A stretch of 64,000 nt of DNA from CAVQGZ01 sp963712175 (GCA_963712175.1 CAVQGZ010000008.1:62001-126000); one strand, 5' to 3'; counted from the first letter of the stretch, positions 1 through 8,457 are shown. The notes: generated from the letters alone by a model not told the origin. A program made the numbers and translations.

Positions 1-310
1 TGACCCCGGGCCCTTCCACCTCGGCGAACCCCGCCATCTCGGCCTGCTCGGCGACCTCGGCCTGTGTCTGGCGGACCGGCTCGTCGGCCGAGACGGCACC
101 GAGGGTCTCGACCTGCTCGGTGAGGTCGGCGGCGCGTTCCTCCAGCTCGACGACGCGCGCGGTCTCGTCGTCGACGAGCTGGGGCAGGTCCGTTCCTCGG
201 GTCGCGTCGACGTCGCTCGTGTCGGCCAGCGAGATACCCGCCGCGATGAGGATCCCGGCCACGCCGAGCAGCAGCACCGCCCCGCCGTGCCAGCCCTTCG
301 TCGCCGCCAT
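1..310 (-). CDS. DUF881 family membrane protein, 3' part missing (runs off window)
   Basis: Reading left from an ATG at 310 (good GGAGGTG ribosome site) gives a short basic head, one hydrophobic segment (about residues 9-26), then an acidic helical stretch likely to form a coiled coil. This is the architecture of DUF881 proteins, single-pass membrane proteins with an extracytoplasmic domain that are conserved next to crgA in actinobacteria. Only about 103 residues are inside the window; the C-terminal DUF881 core lies beyond base 1. It is divergent from crgA, with only 35 bp between the starts. Function is unknown; the gene neighbourhood suggests a cell-envelope or division role (inference). 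Confidence 0.75.
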   Translation of the reverse strand, partial: MAATKGWHGGAVLLLGVAGILIAAGISLADTSDVDATRGTDLPQLVDDETARVVELEERAADLTEQVETLGAVSADEPVRQTQAEVAEQAEMAGFAEVEGPGV

Positions 311-345
311 GAGCACACCTCCGTCCCAGCATCTAGGCTAGACGG

Positions 346-603
346 GTGCCCGAGTCGCGTCGCCGCAAGAAGGCCTCCTCCCCCCGCAGCCCCACGCCCA
401 GCGCAGGTCAGGACGACCAGCCGAGTGGGCGCTGGGTGCCGATCACCGGCTCAGCCCTGTTGATCCTCGGCCTGCTGTGGATCGTCGTGAACTACGTGGC
501 CGGCAACGAGATCCCCGGCATGGCCGCCCTGGACAACTGGAACCTGCTCATCGGCATGGGGTTCATCGTTGCCGGCTTCCTCGTCTTCACACGGTGGAAG
601 TGA
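346..603 (+). CDS. crgA: Cell division protein CrgA
   Basis: 85-residue protein with a basic, Ser/Pro-rich cytoplasmic head and two hydrophobic segments (about 34-51 and 66-83), ending in a basic FTRWK tail. Length, two-helix layout and the NWN motif between the helices fit CrgA, a small actinobacterial membrane protein that binds FtsZ, FtsQ and penicillin-binding proteins and influences septum assembly. The GTG start at 346 has no ribosome-binding site. A TAGGCT hexamer 8 bp upstream suggests a leaderless transcript. Placement beside a DUF881 gene and near the origin is the usual context for crgA. Confidence 0.93.
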   Translation: MPESRRRKKASSPRSPTPSAGQDDQPSGRWVPITGSALLILGLLWIVVNYVAGNEIPGMAALDNWNLLIGMGFIVAGFLVFTRWK

Positions 604-604
604 C

Positions 605-680
605 TCGTCCACAGCCGTCATCCACTGCTGTGATTACACTCCTGTAGTTCATCCCCACTGGGGACAAGTCCTGTGGATAA
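605..680. other. DnaA-box-like motifs between convergent crgA and rhomboid genes
   Basis: The short gap between the two gene ends carries a perfect TTATCCACA on the minus strand (672-680) and a one-mismatch TCGTCCACA on the plus strand (605-613). Both resemble the DnaA boxes of the oriC region. They may titrate DnaA or be chance; no AT-rich unwinding element is seen here. Confidence 0.4.
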
Positions 681-694
681 CTGGCTTCGTGTCC

Positions 695-1516
695 TCAGCC
701 CAGGATGCTGAGAAGCTGGTCGGTGCGCCATGCCGCGATGGCTGTGACAGCCGTGAGCACGGCTGCGAGCGCACCCAACGTTCCCACCACCGCATGCCGT
801 CGCGGCACCGCAAGCATGGCCGCGGTCGCGACGACGCCGGCCAGCAGCCCTCCCAGGTGGGCGCGCCAGTCGATGTTCGGGACCACGAAGCCGATGCCCA
901 GGTTGATGACCAGCAGCACCACGACGCCGGACACGTCTCGGTTCAGCCGGCGCAGCGAGACGAGGATGGCCCCGAGCAGCCCGAAGACCGCACCGGAGGC
1001 GCCGACCGAGACGACGAGAGGGCTGCCGAACGCGTAGGAAGCGACGGCCCCGGCCACCGCGGAGATCAAGTAGACGGCCACGAAGCGCCACCGCCCGAGC
1101 AGCGGCTCGAGCACGCCTCCGAGGATCCACAGGGCGAACATGTTGAGCCCGAGGTGCCACAGCCCCGCGTGCAGGAACGGGGCCGTGACGAGCCGCCACC
1201 ACTCCCCGGCTGCCACGGCTGCCCCGAACATGCCGTAGTCGAGAACCAGACGGTCATCGGTGACGACGGTCGCAAGATAGAGCACTACGTTCGCACCGAT
1301 CAGCGCTGCAGTCGCTCGATGGGGCTGGGCGCGGGCAACACCACCCAGCGGCGAACGCACCGCGGGGACGGCTCGTCGTGCCTGATCGACACACGCCGGA
1401 CAGTGGAAGCCGACGGGGGCGGGCACCATGCACTCCGGGCAGATCGGCCGTGAGCAGCGGGTACACGCGATGCGCGTCTCCCGATTCGGGTGCCGATAAC
1501 ACCGAGGTGGTGCCAC
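695..1516 (-). CDS. Rhomboid family intramembrane serine protease with N-terminal zinc-binding B-box
   Basis: 273 residues. The N-terminus (6-42) has nine Cys/His residues (C6, H9, C18, C21, C26, C29, H38, C39, C42) in a B-box-like zinc-finger pattern. The rest is a six-helix rhomboid core: HLGLNMFAL (oxyanion Asn about 125), GASGAVFG with the catalytic Ser about 174, and a final-helix HLGGLLAG with the catalytic His about 220. The catalytic dyad is intact, so it should be an active membrane protease; substrates are unknown. B-box plus rhomboid fusions are common in actinobacteria. GTG start; converges with crgA and lies downstream of the cyclophilin gene on the same strand. Confidence 0.92.
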   Translation of the reverse strand: MAPPRCYRHPNRETRIACTRCSRPICPECMVPAPVGFHCPACVDQARRAVPAVRSPLGGVARAQPHRATAALIGANVVLYLATVVTDDRLVLDYGMFGAAVAAGEWWRLVTAPFLHAGLWHLGLNMFALWILGGVLEPLLGRWRFVAVYLISAVAGAVASYAFGSPLVVSVGASGAVFGLLGAILVSLRRLNRDVSGVVVLLVINLGIGFVVPNIDWRAHLGGLLAGVVATAAMLAVPRRHAVVGTLGALAAVLTAVTAIAAWRTDQLLSILG

Positions 1517-1542
1517 CGACGAACCCGGGTCGTGCGGCTCGG

Positions 1543-2073
1543 TCAGGACTCGGACCGCTCGATCGACACCGACTCGATCACGACCGGATCGGCAGGCTTG
1601 TCCTGAGCACCCGTCGGCACGGCGGCGATCGCGTCGACGACCTTGCGGCTGGCGTCGTCGGCAACCTCACCGAAGATCGTGTGCTTGTGGGTGAGCCACG
1701 CAGTGGGCGCCACGGTGATGAAGAACTGCGACCCGTTCGTGTTCGGCCCGGCGTTCGCCATCGCCAGCAGGTAGGGGCGGTCGAAGGACAGCTCGGGGTG
1801 GAACTCGTCGCCGAAGGAGAAGCCTGGGCTGCCCGTTCCCGTTCCCAGCGGACATCCGCCCTGGATCATGAAGTTGGGGATCACCCGGTGGAAGGTCAGT
1901 CCGTCGTAGAACTTGTCCGACGATGGTCGGCGTGTTCTCGGGTCCGTCCACTCCTTCGTCCCCTCGGCCAGGCCGACGAAGTTGGCGACTGTCTTGGGGG
2001 CGTGGTTGGGGAACAGCTCGATGGCTACGTCGCCGTAGTTCGTGCTCAGGGTGGCGACAAGTCGCTCGGACAC
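1543..2073 (-). CDS. ppiA: Peptidyl-prolyl cis-trans isomerase (cyclophilin type)
   Basis: 176-residue single-domain cyclophilin that catalyses proline cis/trans isomerisation during protein folding. It has the active-site FHRVIPNFMIQGG segment (Arg, Phe, Gln), the ANAGPNTNGSQFFI segment and a C-terminal HTIFGEV element. No signal peptide, so cytoplasmic, like mycobacterial PpiA, which also sits near the origin. GTG start preceded by AAGG. The rhomboid gene follows 26 bp downstream, so the two may be co-transcribed. Confidence 0.95.
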   Translation of the reverse strand: MSERLVATLSTNYGDVAIELFPNHAPKTVANFVGLAEGTKEWTDPRTRRPSSDKFYDGLTFHRVIPNFMIQGGCPLGTGTGSPGFSFGDEFHPELSFDRPYLLAMANAGPNTNGSQFFITVAPTAWLTHKHTIFGEVADDASRKVVDAIAAVPTGAQDKPADPVVIESVSIERSES

Positions 2074-2207
2074 AGGGACTACCTTCCTGGTTGGGGGAAC
2101 CCGCCCTTCGACGGCGGGGGTCCCTAGTCTGTCACCCCGCGACTGGACCTGCGGGGTCAGCGCATGATCGGATGGTCCAACAGGTCACGGGAGAAGGGAC
2201 CCACTCA

Positions 2208-2576
2208 ATGGGTGCATTCAAGAAGATCGTCTTCGTTGGGGCGCTCGCCGCCGCCGGTGCGGTCATCGCCAAGAAGCTCATGGACTCCTCGGACGAGAAC
2301 GCCTGGGAGAGCGCGGGCGGCTGGGACAGCACGTCGTCGACCGACTGGAGCCGGAAGGCCTCCGACGCGGCCGGCACCGTGTCCGACAAGGCCTCGGCAG
2401 CAGCCGACACCGCCGCGGACAAGGCTGACGATGCGGCTGACGCCGTCTCGGAGGCGGCGGACGAGGCAGCCGGTGCTGCCAAGAAGAAGTCGAAGGCTGC
2501 GGGGGAAGCGGTGTCCGATGCCGCCGACCAAGCAGAGGCAGCGGCCGACGCTGCCGCCGACGAGGCGAAGAGCTAG
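2208..2576 (+). CDS. Small membrane-anchored alanine-rich protein with DLW-39-like head
   Basis: 122 residues from the ATG at 2208, which has a GAGAAGGGA ribosome site upstream. Residues 1-22 form a basic start plus one hydrophobic helix. Residues 25-45 are acidic and Trp-containing, and the remainder is a low-complexity Ala/Asp/Lys amphipathic helix in loose 11-residue periods (KASAAADTAADKADDAADA style), similar to LEA/apolipoprotein-like helices. The first 45 residues resemble the DLW-39 protein encoded 200 bp away (KKxV, hydrophobic helix, lysine, acidic patch, Trp). Function unknown. The tail could lie on the membrane surface or extend into the wall (inference). Followed by a strong hairpin terminator. 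Confidence 0.75.
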   Translation: MGAFKKIVFVGALAAAGAVIAKKLMDSSDENAWESAGGWDSTSSTDWSRKASDAAGTVSDKASAAADTAADKADDAADAVSEAADEAAGAAKKKSKAAGEAVSDAADQAEAAADAAADEAKS

Positions 2577-2593
2577 GCGCGTCCGAGGGACGG

Positions 2594-2633
2594 GTTCGAG
2601 CCGCTGGCACTCCCGAGGGGCAGCGGCTCGAAC
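2594..2633 (+). terminator. Hairpin terminator after the alanine-rich gene
   Basis: Perfect 13-bp inverted repeat (GTTCGAGCCGCTG and its complement) around a 14-nt loop, 18 bp after the stop at 2576. No clear U-tract. It lies between this plus-strand gene and the minus-strand tRNA genes and could serve both directions. Confidence 0.7.
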
Positions 2634-2681
2634 TGCTCCGGGTGTCCGGAGCGTCAGTAGTCGTCGGCCTCGTACGACGAG

Positions 2682-2754
2682 TGGAGACGAGGGGACTTGA
2701 ACCCCTAACCCCCGCCTTGCAAAGGCGGTGCTCTGCCAGTTGAGCTACGTCCCC
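2682..2754 (-). tRNA. tRNA-Ala (anticodon TGC)
   Basis: On the minus strand a complete 73-nt cloverleaf can be drawn: acceptor GGGGACG paired with CGTCTCC, D stem GCTC/GAGC, anticodon stem CCGCC/GGCGG with loop TTTGCAA, and T stem AGGGG/CCCCT with TTCAAGT loop. Anticodon TGC gives alanine. No CCA is encoded. tRNA-Ile and tRNA-Ala downstream of gyrA is the standard actinobacterial arrangement. Confidence 0.97.
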
Positions 2755-2782
2755 GTTGCCATGGCACCTGCGGCGGCTGCTC

Positions 2783-2917
2783 TCATCGAAGGTCCCGCGG
2801 GGCGACAGGATCAGTCGCCTGCGACCAGACGTCGTTCTCTTCCCTCTGCCGCGACCACTTCTGGTAGCCGACGTAGCCGACGCCGACAAGGACAGCCATC
2901 ACCACAAGCTTCTTCAC
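2783..2917 (-). CDS. DLW-39 family small membrane protein
   Basis: 44-residue minus-strand reading frame that standard gene callers often miss. It has a basic start (VKKLV), one hydrophobic helix of about 14 residues, a charged linker, and the motif NDVWSQATDPV, which matches the conserved xDLWxEATDPV tail that defines the actinobacterial DLW-39 family. Families of this kind are encoded between the tRNA-Ile and tRNA-Ala genes downstream of gyrA, exactly as here. The GTG start is one nucleotide beyond the 3' end of tRNA-Ile, so tRNA 3' processing would leave an almost leaderless mRNA. Function unknown. Confidence 0.88.
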   Translation of the reverse strand: MKKLVVMAVLVGVGYVGYQKWSRQREENDVWSQATDPVAPRDLR

Positions 2918-2918
2918 G

Positions 2919-2992
2919 TGGGCCTAACTGGACTTGAACCAGTGACCTCTTCCTTATCAGGGAAGCGCTCTAACCGTCTGAGCTATAGGCCC
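2919..2992 (-). tRNA. tRNA-Ile (anticodon GAT)
   Basis: 74-nt cloverleaf on the minus strand: acceptor GGGCCTA/TAGGCCC, D arm GCTC-AGACGGTTA-GAGC, anticodon stem CTTCC/GGAAG with loop CTGATAA, and T arm ACTGG/CCAGT with TTCAAGT. Anticodon GAT gives isoleucine. CCA is not encoded. It lies upstream of DLW-39 and tRNA-Ala on the same strand. Confidence 0.97.
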
Positions 2993-3040
2993 GAACCAGC
3001 GGCAAACGGTACCCCACCGACCAGGGCCGCCACGAATCGC

Positions 3041-3715
3041 TTAGTCGTCCTCGGCCAGGGTGATCTCGAAGCCACCGAGCAGCGCCGCCGAGAGGTTGTA
3101 GAGAAACGCGAAGAGCGTCGCCAGGGCCGTCAGCAGCACAACGTCGATCACCGCGATGACGGTGGCAAGGCCGACGACGCGGGGGAGGCCGACATAGTCG
3201 GTCACGTCGACGCCGGCATTGGACTCCGACTCGGTCAGGTCGATCACCAGGTCCCCGACGACCTCGAAGACGCCGGCCGCGTCGATGACCGACCAGAGTG
3301 TGGCCGTCGCCACGACGAAGGTGATCCCGATCGCGATCGAGAGGACGAATGCGCTCTTCATCACCGACCAGGGTTCGACCCGAAGCAGCCGGAGCCGAGC
3401 CTTGCGCACCTTCCCCGTGCGTCGCGCCGCGCTCGTGATCGGACGGGCTGCCGGTGGCTCCTCGGGCTCGCGCGCGTGCGCACCGCCGGCGATCTCGACA
3501 GCAGGCTGATCGATCGCGTCCATGCCATGAGGGTCCGTCTGCGGCCCCGTGTCCTCGGAGGGCTCGGAGGCCTCGGAGCCCTCTACCTGCTGCACGGACT
3601 GCGTCACGTCCTCAGCGCCGACGTCGTCGGCGGCCGAGGTGACGTCGACATCGTCGACCGAAGGAGTCTCGTCATCGGACCCGACGCCGGTGGAGGGGCG
3701 TGGACTGCTTGTCAC
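3041..3715 (-). CDS. DUF3566 domain transmembrane protein
   Basis: 224 residues. The first half (about 1-95) is acidic, Ser/Thr/Glu-rich and probably disordered. The second half carries the DUF3566 signature: RLRLLRVEPWSVMKSAF, a first membrane helix, an extracellular loop, then GLPRVVGLATVIAVIDVVLLT as the second helix and a short FLYNL re-entrant tail. DUF3566 proteins are encoded directly downstream of gyrA throughout actinobacteria and are sometimes called 3TM DNA-gyrase-linked proteins; the molecular role is not established. The GTG start overlaps the gyrA stop (GTGA), indicating translational coupling. Confidence 0.93.
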   Translation of the reverse strand: MTSSPRPSTGVGSDDETPSVDDVDVTSAADDVGAEDVTQSVQQVEGSEASEPSEDTGPQTDPHGMDAIDQPAVEIAGGAHAREPEEPPAARPITSAARRTGKVRKARLRLLRVEPWSVMKSAFVLSIAIGITFVVATATLWSVIDAAGVFEVVGDLVIDLTESESNAGVDVTDYVGLPRVVGLATVIAVIDVVLLTALATLFAFLYNLSAALLGGFEITLAEDD

Positions 3716-6300
3716 AACTCGTCATCCTCCCCGACGACGTCGCTGGGGCCAACTTCGTCGACGTCGCCGCCGGCCGGTTCGGTCTCGTCGAGATCGTCCT
3801 CGACAACCCGCGTGATCGCAACGACGGCATCACCCTCGCTGACGTCCACGAACGTCACGCCCATGGTGTCACGTCCCGTGGCCCGGACGTCGGCGACAGG
3901 GCTGCGTGTCACTCCCCCGGCTGCGCGGATGCTCAGGACCTCGTCGTCCGCGCCAACGGCCAGGGCCCCGACGAGCGCGCCCCGGGCCCGAGTGATCCGA
4001 GCCGCCTTGAGCCCGATCCCGCCACGTCCCTGGGGTCGATAGTCCGACAGCGCGGTCCTCTTGGCGAACCCGGCGCCGGTGACCGTGAACACGAACGTCT
4101 CGTCCTCATCGAGGTCGGCCGGGACGACAGTCATCGACAACAGGTCGTCATCGGCGCGAAAACGCATGCCCCGCACGCCGCGGGTGTCCCGACCCATCGG
4201 CCGCAGGGCCTCGTCGTCGGCCCGGAAACGGATCGCCATGCCCAAGCGCGAGACCAGGAGCAGGTCGTCATCGGACGTCAGCAGGTGAGCGCCGATCACC
4301 TCGTCGTCACCAGTGAGTGATACCGCCTTGATCCCGCCGGAGAGCCGGGTGTCGTAGGCGGTCAGCCTCGTCTTCTTCACCATGCCCGACCGGGTTGCCA
4401 GCACCAAGTAGGGCATCTGCTCGAAGTCCTCGATCGCCAGAACCTGGGCGACCGACTCGTCGGCGGGCAACGACAGCATGTTCGCGACATGCATGCCGCG
4501 GCCGTCTCGAGCAGCCTCGGGAGCCTCGTAGGCCTTGACCCGGAACACCCGCCCTCGGTCGGTGAAGAACAGCAGCGTGTGGTGCGTCGTCGTACTCAGA
4601 AGGTGGGCGACCACGTCGTCCCCGCGCAGCTGGGCACCTCGAACGCCCTTGCCGCCGCGCTTCTGGGACCGATAGAGGTCGGAGCGGGTCCGCTTGACGT
4701 ACCCGCCGCGCGTGAGCGTGACCACCACGTCCTCGACGGGGATGAGGTCCTCGTCGGTCAGGCTGCCCTCACCCGGGATGATCCGGGTGCGCCGCTCGTC
4801 CCCGTATCGCTCGACGATCTCGTCCAGCTCGGAGCGAACGATGTCTCGCTTGCGCTCGTCGCGAGCCAGGATGTCTTCGAGGTCGGTGATCTCGGCCATC
4901 AGCTGGTCGTACTCCGCCTGCAGCTCTTGGCGCTCGAGGGCAGCCAGCTTGCGCAGCTGGAGGTCGAGGATCGCTCGGGCCTGGAGCTCGTCGATGTCGA
5001 GGAAGTCCTGCAGGGCCCCTTGTGCGGCCGCCGCCGACGCGCTGCCGCGAATGAGCGCGATGACCTCGTCGATGACGTCGATCGCCTTCAGCAGCGCTCG
5101 CACGATGTGCAGGCGCTCACGACGCTTGCGCAGCCGGTACTCGGTACGGCGACGAATCACGTCGATCTGGTGGGCGATCCAGTGCCGGACGAAGCCGTCG
5201 AGCGACAGGGTGCGCGGGACACCGTCCACGAGCGCGACCATGTTGCAGCCGAACGTGTCCTGAAGCTGGGTGTGCTTGAAAAGGTTGTTGCGCACGACCA
5301 TGGGTACCGCGTCGCGCTTGAGGACGATGACCAACCGCTGACCGGTGCGCGTCGAGGTGTCGTCCCGGATGTCGGCGATGCCACCGACCTTGCCGTTGTT
5401 CACCAGCTCGGCGATCTTGACCGCCAGGTTGTCGGGGTTGACCTGGTAGGGAAGCTCCGTGACGACGAGGCTCGTACGACCCTTGCTGTCCTCCTCCACC
5501 TCGACGACAGCGCGCATGGTGACCGAGCCGCGACCGGTTGTGTAGGCCTCCTCGATACCGGCCCGCCCGACGATCAGCGCGCCGGTCGGGAAGTCGGGAC
5601 CGGAGATTCGTTCCATGAGCGCGGCCAGCAGCTCGGGTCGGCTGGCCTCGGGATGGTCGAGCGCCCATGCAACCCCCGCTGCGACCTCGCGAAGGTTGTG
5701 CGGGGGGATGTTCGTGGCCATGCCCACGGCGATTCCGGCGCTACCGTTGACCAGAAGGTTCGGGAAGCGGGCGGGCAGGATCACCGGCTCGGATGCCCGG
5801 CCGTCGTAGTTGGGCTGGAAGTCGACCGTCTCCTGGTCGATGTCGCGCACCATCTCCATGGCCATCGGGGCAAGCCGGCACTCGGTGTAGCGCATCGCCG
5901 CCGGCGGGTCGTTGCCCGGCGATCCGAAGTTGCCCTGGCCGTCGACCAGCGGGTAGCGCAGCGACCACCGCTGCGCCAGACGCACCAAGGTGTCGTAGAT
6001 CGCCGAGTCCCCGTGCGGGTGGTACTGGCCCATCACGTCACCCACCACGCGCGAGCACTTCGAGTACCCGCGATCGGGGCGGTAGCCGCCGTCGAACATC
6101 GCATAGAGGACGCGGCGGTGCACGGGTTTGAGTCCGTCGCGGACCTCCGGCAACGCACGACCCACGATGACGCTCATCGCGTAGTCGAGGTACGACCGTT
6201 CCATCTCGGCCTGCAGGTCGATCCCGCGCACGCGCGGGTTGTCCCCGTCCCCGCCAGCCGGGGACGGCGTAGGCGCGGGGGTGCTGGTGGGCTCGGTCAC
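3712..6300 (-). CDS. gyrA: DNA gyrase subunit A
   Basis: 862-residue GyrA, the breakage-reunion subunit of the ATP-dependent type II topoisomerase that introduces negative supercoils (A2B2 with GyrB). The catalytic tyrosine is in AAMRYTECRL (about residue 138). The quinolone-determining stretch GQYHPHGDSAIYDTLVRLAQ has Ser and Asp at the usual resistance positions (about 99 and 103), the susceptible-type residues. The C-terminal beta-pinwheel contains the GyrA box in QKRGGKGVRG, needed for DNA wrapping. GTG start, 16 bp after the gyrB stop, so the two subunits form one operon with the DUF3566 gene. Confidence 0.98.
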   Translation of the reverse strand: MTEPTSTPAPTPSPAGGDGDNPRVRGIDLQAEMERSYLDYAMSVIVGRALPEVRDGLKPVHRRVLYAMFDGGYRPDRGYSKCSRVVGDVMGQYHPHGDSAIYDTLVRLAQRWSLRYPLVDGQGNFGSPGNDPPAAMRYTECRLAPMAMEMVRDIDQETVDFQPNYDGRASEPVILPARFPNLLVNGSAGIAVGMATNIPPHNLREVAAGVAWALDHPEASRPELLAALMERISGPDFPTGALIVGRAGIEEAYTTGRGSVTMRAVVEVEEDSKGRTSLVVTELPYQVNPDNLAVKIAELVNNGKVGGIADIRDDTSTRTGQRLVIVLKRDAVPMVVRNNLFKHTQLQDTFGCNMVALVDGVPRTLSLDGFVRHWIAHQIDVIRRRTEYRLRKRRERLHIVRALLKAIDVIDEVIALIRGSASAAAAQGALQDFLDIDELQARAILDLQLRKLAALERQELQAEYDQLMAEITDLEDILARDERKRDIVRSELDEIVERYGDERRTRIIPGEGSLTDEDLIPVEDVVVTLTRGGYVKRTRSDLYRSQKRGGKGVRGAQLRGDDVVAHLLSTTTHHTLLFFTDRGRVFRVKAYEAPEAARDGRGMHVANMLSLPADESVAQVLAIEDFEQMPYLVLATRSGMVKKTRLTAYDTRLSGGIKAVSLTGDDEVIGAHLLTSDDDLLLVSRLGMAIRFRADDEALRPMGRDTRGVRGMRFRADDDLLSMTVVPADLDEDETFVFTVTGAGFAKRTALSDYRPQGRGGIGLKAARITRARGALVGALAVGADDEVLSIRAAGGVTRSPVADVRATGRDTMGVTFVDVSEGDAVVAITRVVEDDLDETEPAGGDVDEVGPSDVVGEDDEL

Positions 6301-6316
6301 CGGGTGGTCCTCCCGC

Positions 6317-8395
6317 TCAGATGTCCAAGAAGCGGACGTCGCGCGCGTTGCGCTGGATGAAGGCCCGGCGGCTCTCCACGTCCTCGCCCATCAGGACGGA
6401 GAACGCCTCGTCGGCCGCAGCAGCGTCGTCCATGGTCACCTGAAGCAGGATCCGCTGGTCCGGATTCATCGTGGTCTCCCAGAGCTCGTCGGCGTTCATC
6501 TCGCCGAGGCCCTTGTAGCGCTGGATGGGGGCAGTGGCCGGCAGCTTCCGCCCCTTCTCCAGGCCCGCGGCGAGCAGGGCGTCTCGCTCGGAGTCCCCGT
6601 AGGCCAGGTCGTGCTCGCCCTGACTCCACTTGATTCGGTAGAGCGGAGGCTGGGCGAGGTAGACGTGTCCGGCCTCGATGATCGGGCGCATGAACCGGAA
6701 GAGCAGCGTCAGCAGCAGCGTCCGAATGTGCTGACCGTCCACGTCCGCGTCGGCCATGAGAACGATCTTGTGATACCTCAGCCGGGCCAGGTCGAAGTCG
6801 TCGTGGATGCCGGTGCCCAGCGTCGTGATGATCGACTGAACCTCGGTGTTCTGCAGGATCCGATCGATCCGGGCCTTCTCGACGTTCAGGATCTTCCCGC
6901 GGATGGGGAGGATCGCCTGGATCTTCGGGTCCCGCCCGCCCTTGGCCGACCCCCCGGCAGAGTCCCCCTCGACGATGAAGACCTCACTCGACTCAGGATC
7001 GGTGGACTGGCAGTCAGCCAGCTTCCCGAACCCGGCGCCGCCGAGCAGACCTTTGCGCGACCGTGCGATGTCGCGAGCCTTGCGCGCGGCGATCCGGGCT
7101 GACGACGCCTGCTGGGCCTTGCGGGCGATGTCCTTGCCCTCCGTGGGGTTCTGCTCGAACCACGCGCCGAGCTGCTCGTTCACCAAGGTCTGGACGAACG
7201 ACTTGGCCTCGGTGTTACCCAGCTTCGTCTTCGTCTGACCCTCGAACTGCGGCTCGGACACCTTCAGGCTGACGATGGCGGTCAAGCCCTCACGCACGTC
7301 GTCACCGGTGAAGTTGGCGTCCTTCTCCCGCAGCACCCCCCACTCGCGGGCAAACCTGTTGACCAACGTGGTCAGGGAGGCCCGAAACCCCTCCTCGTGC
7401 GTCCCACCCTCGTGGGTGTTGATGGTGTTGGCGAACGTGTGCACGCGCTCGGAGAAGCCGGCGTTCCACTGCATGGCGACTTCGAGGCTCATGCCCCCCT
7501 CGGCCGCCTCGGCCGCCTCGAACGAGATGACGCTGCGGTGCGCGAGGTCCCGACCCCGGTTGAGGTGGGCGACGAAGTCGACCAGACCACCCTCGTAGCA
7601 GTAGGTGACCTCGCGTGGCAGACCGTCGACGCGCTCGTCGTCTGTTGGCAGCCCGGCGTCCTGCGCCGTGGCCACCTGGTCCTCGGTGATGACCGGGATG
7701 ACGCCGGTGACCTCGTCGACAGCCTGGTCGGCGTCGACGGCCACCGGGCGCCAGTCGCGCAGGACGATCTCAAGACCCTTGTTGAGGAACGCCATCTCTC
7801 GGAGGCGGGTCTGCAGCGTGTCGAACGAGTAGTCCGTTGTCTCAAAGATGTCGGGACTCGCCCAGAAAGTGATGGTTGTGCCGTTATCGTCGGTCTCGTC
7901 GCCGCGAACAAGGTCGCCCAGCGGATCACCCAGGTGGTAGGCCTGCCTCCAGAAGTAGCCGTCTCGACGAACCTCGACCTCGAGGCGCTCGGACAAGGCG
8001 TTGACCACAGACACCCCGACTCCGTGCAGACCACCGGAGACCTTGTAGCCGCTGCCACCGAACTTGCCACCAGCGTGCAGGACGGTGAGGACGACCTCGA
8101 CGGCCGGTCGTCCCTCCGCCGGATGCATGTCGACGGGGATGCCACGACCGTCGTCGGTGACCCGCACACCTGCGTCGGCCAGGAGGTCGATCTCGATCCG
8201 GCTGCAGTAGCCGGCGAGCGCCTCGTCAACGGCGTTGTCGACGACCTCGTACACGAGATGGTGCAAGCCCCGTTCGCCGGTCGACCCGATGTACATGCCG
8301 GGGCGCTTGCGTACTGCCTCCAGGCCTTCGAGGACGGTGATCGCGCTGGCGTCGTAGCCCTGTTCGGCGGCGGCCTCGACCGGAGCGTGCGTCAC
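6317..8395 (-). CDS. gyrB: DNA gyrase subunit B
   Basis: 692-residue GyrB, the ATPase subunit of gyrase. The GHKL ATP-binding domain shows VLEGLEAVRKRPGMYIG, EVVDNAVDEAL and SGGLHGVGVSVVNAL. The transducer is followed by the TOPRIM domain, with EVFIVEGDSAGGSAKGGRD and the metal-binding DADVDGQHIRTL. The C-terminal tail with QRYKGLGEMN and LMGEDVESRRAFI is complete. GTG start with a strong AGGAGG site. It heads the gyrB-gyrA-DUF3566 operon and follows dciA after a 62-bp gap. Confidence 0.98.
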   Translation of the reverse strand: MTHAPVEAAAEQGYDASAITVLEGLEAVRKRPGMYIGSTGERGLHHLVYEVVDNAVDEALAGYCSRIEIDLLADAGVRVTDDGRGIPVDMHPAEGRPAVEVVLTVLHAGGKFGGSGYKVSGGLHGVGVSVVNALSERLEVEVRRDGYFWRQAYHLGDPLGDLVRGDETDDNGTTITFWASPDIFETTDYSFDTLQTRLREMAFLNKGLEIVLRDWRPVAVDADQAVDEVTGVIPVITEDQVATAQDAGLPTDDERVDGLPREVTYCYEGGLVDFVAHLNRGRDLAHRSVISFEAAEAAEGGMSLEVAMQWNAGFSERVHTFANTINTHEGGTHEEGFRASLTTLVNRFAREWGVLREKDANFTGDDVREGLTAIVSLKVSEPQFEGQTKTKLGNTEAKSFVQTLVNEQLGAWFEQNPTEGKDIARKAQQASSARIAARKARDIARSRKGLLGGAGFGKLADCQSTDPESSEVFIVEGDSAGGSAKGGRDPKIQAILPIRGKILNVEKARIDRILQNTEVQSIITTLGTGIHDDFDLARLRYHKIVLMADADVDGQHIRTLLLTLLFRFMRPIIEAGHVYLAQPPLYRIKWSQGEHDLAYGDSERDALLAAGLEKGRKLPATAPIQRYKGLGEMNADELWETTMNPDQRILLQVTMDDAAAADEAFSVLMGEDVESRRAFIQRNARDVRFLDI

Positions 8396-8457
8396 GGGCG
8401 AGAGACCTCCTAGGAACGGGTGAGAAGACGCGTCATTCTACGTCACTGACGTGCACA

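Noticed and set aside
569..1453. Long plus-strand open frame opposite the rhomboid gene
   Set aside because: Composition is Arg/Asp/His-rich with no family motif; it is the reverse-strand shadow of a clear rhomboid gene.
4489..6360. 623-codon plus-strand open frame across gyrA
   Set aside because: Entirely antisense to gyrA, produced by GC-rich codon bias; no domain features.
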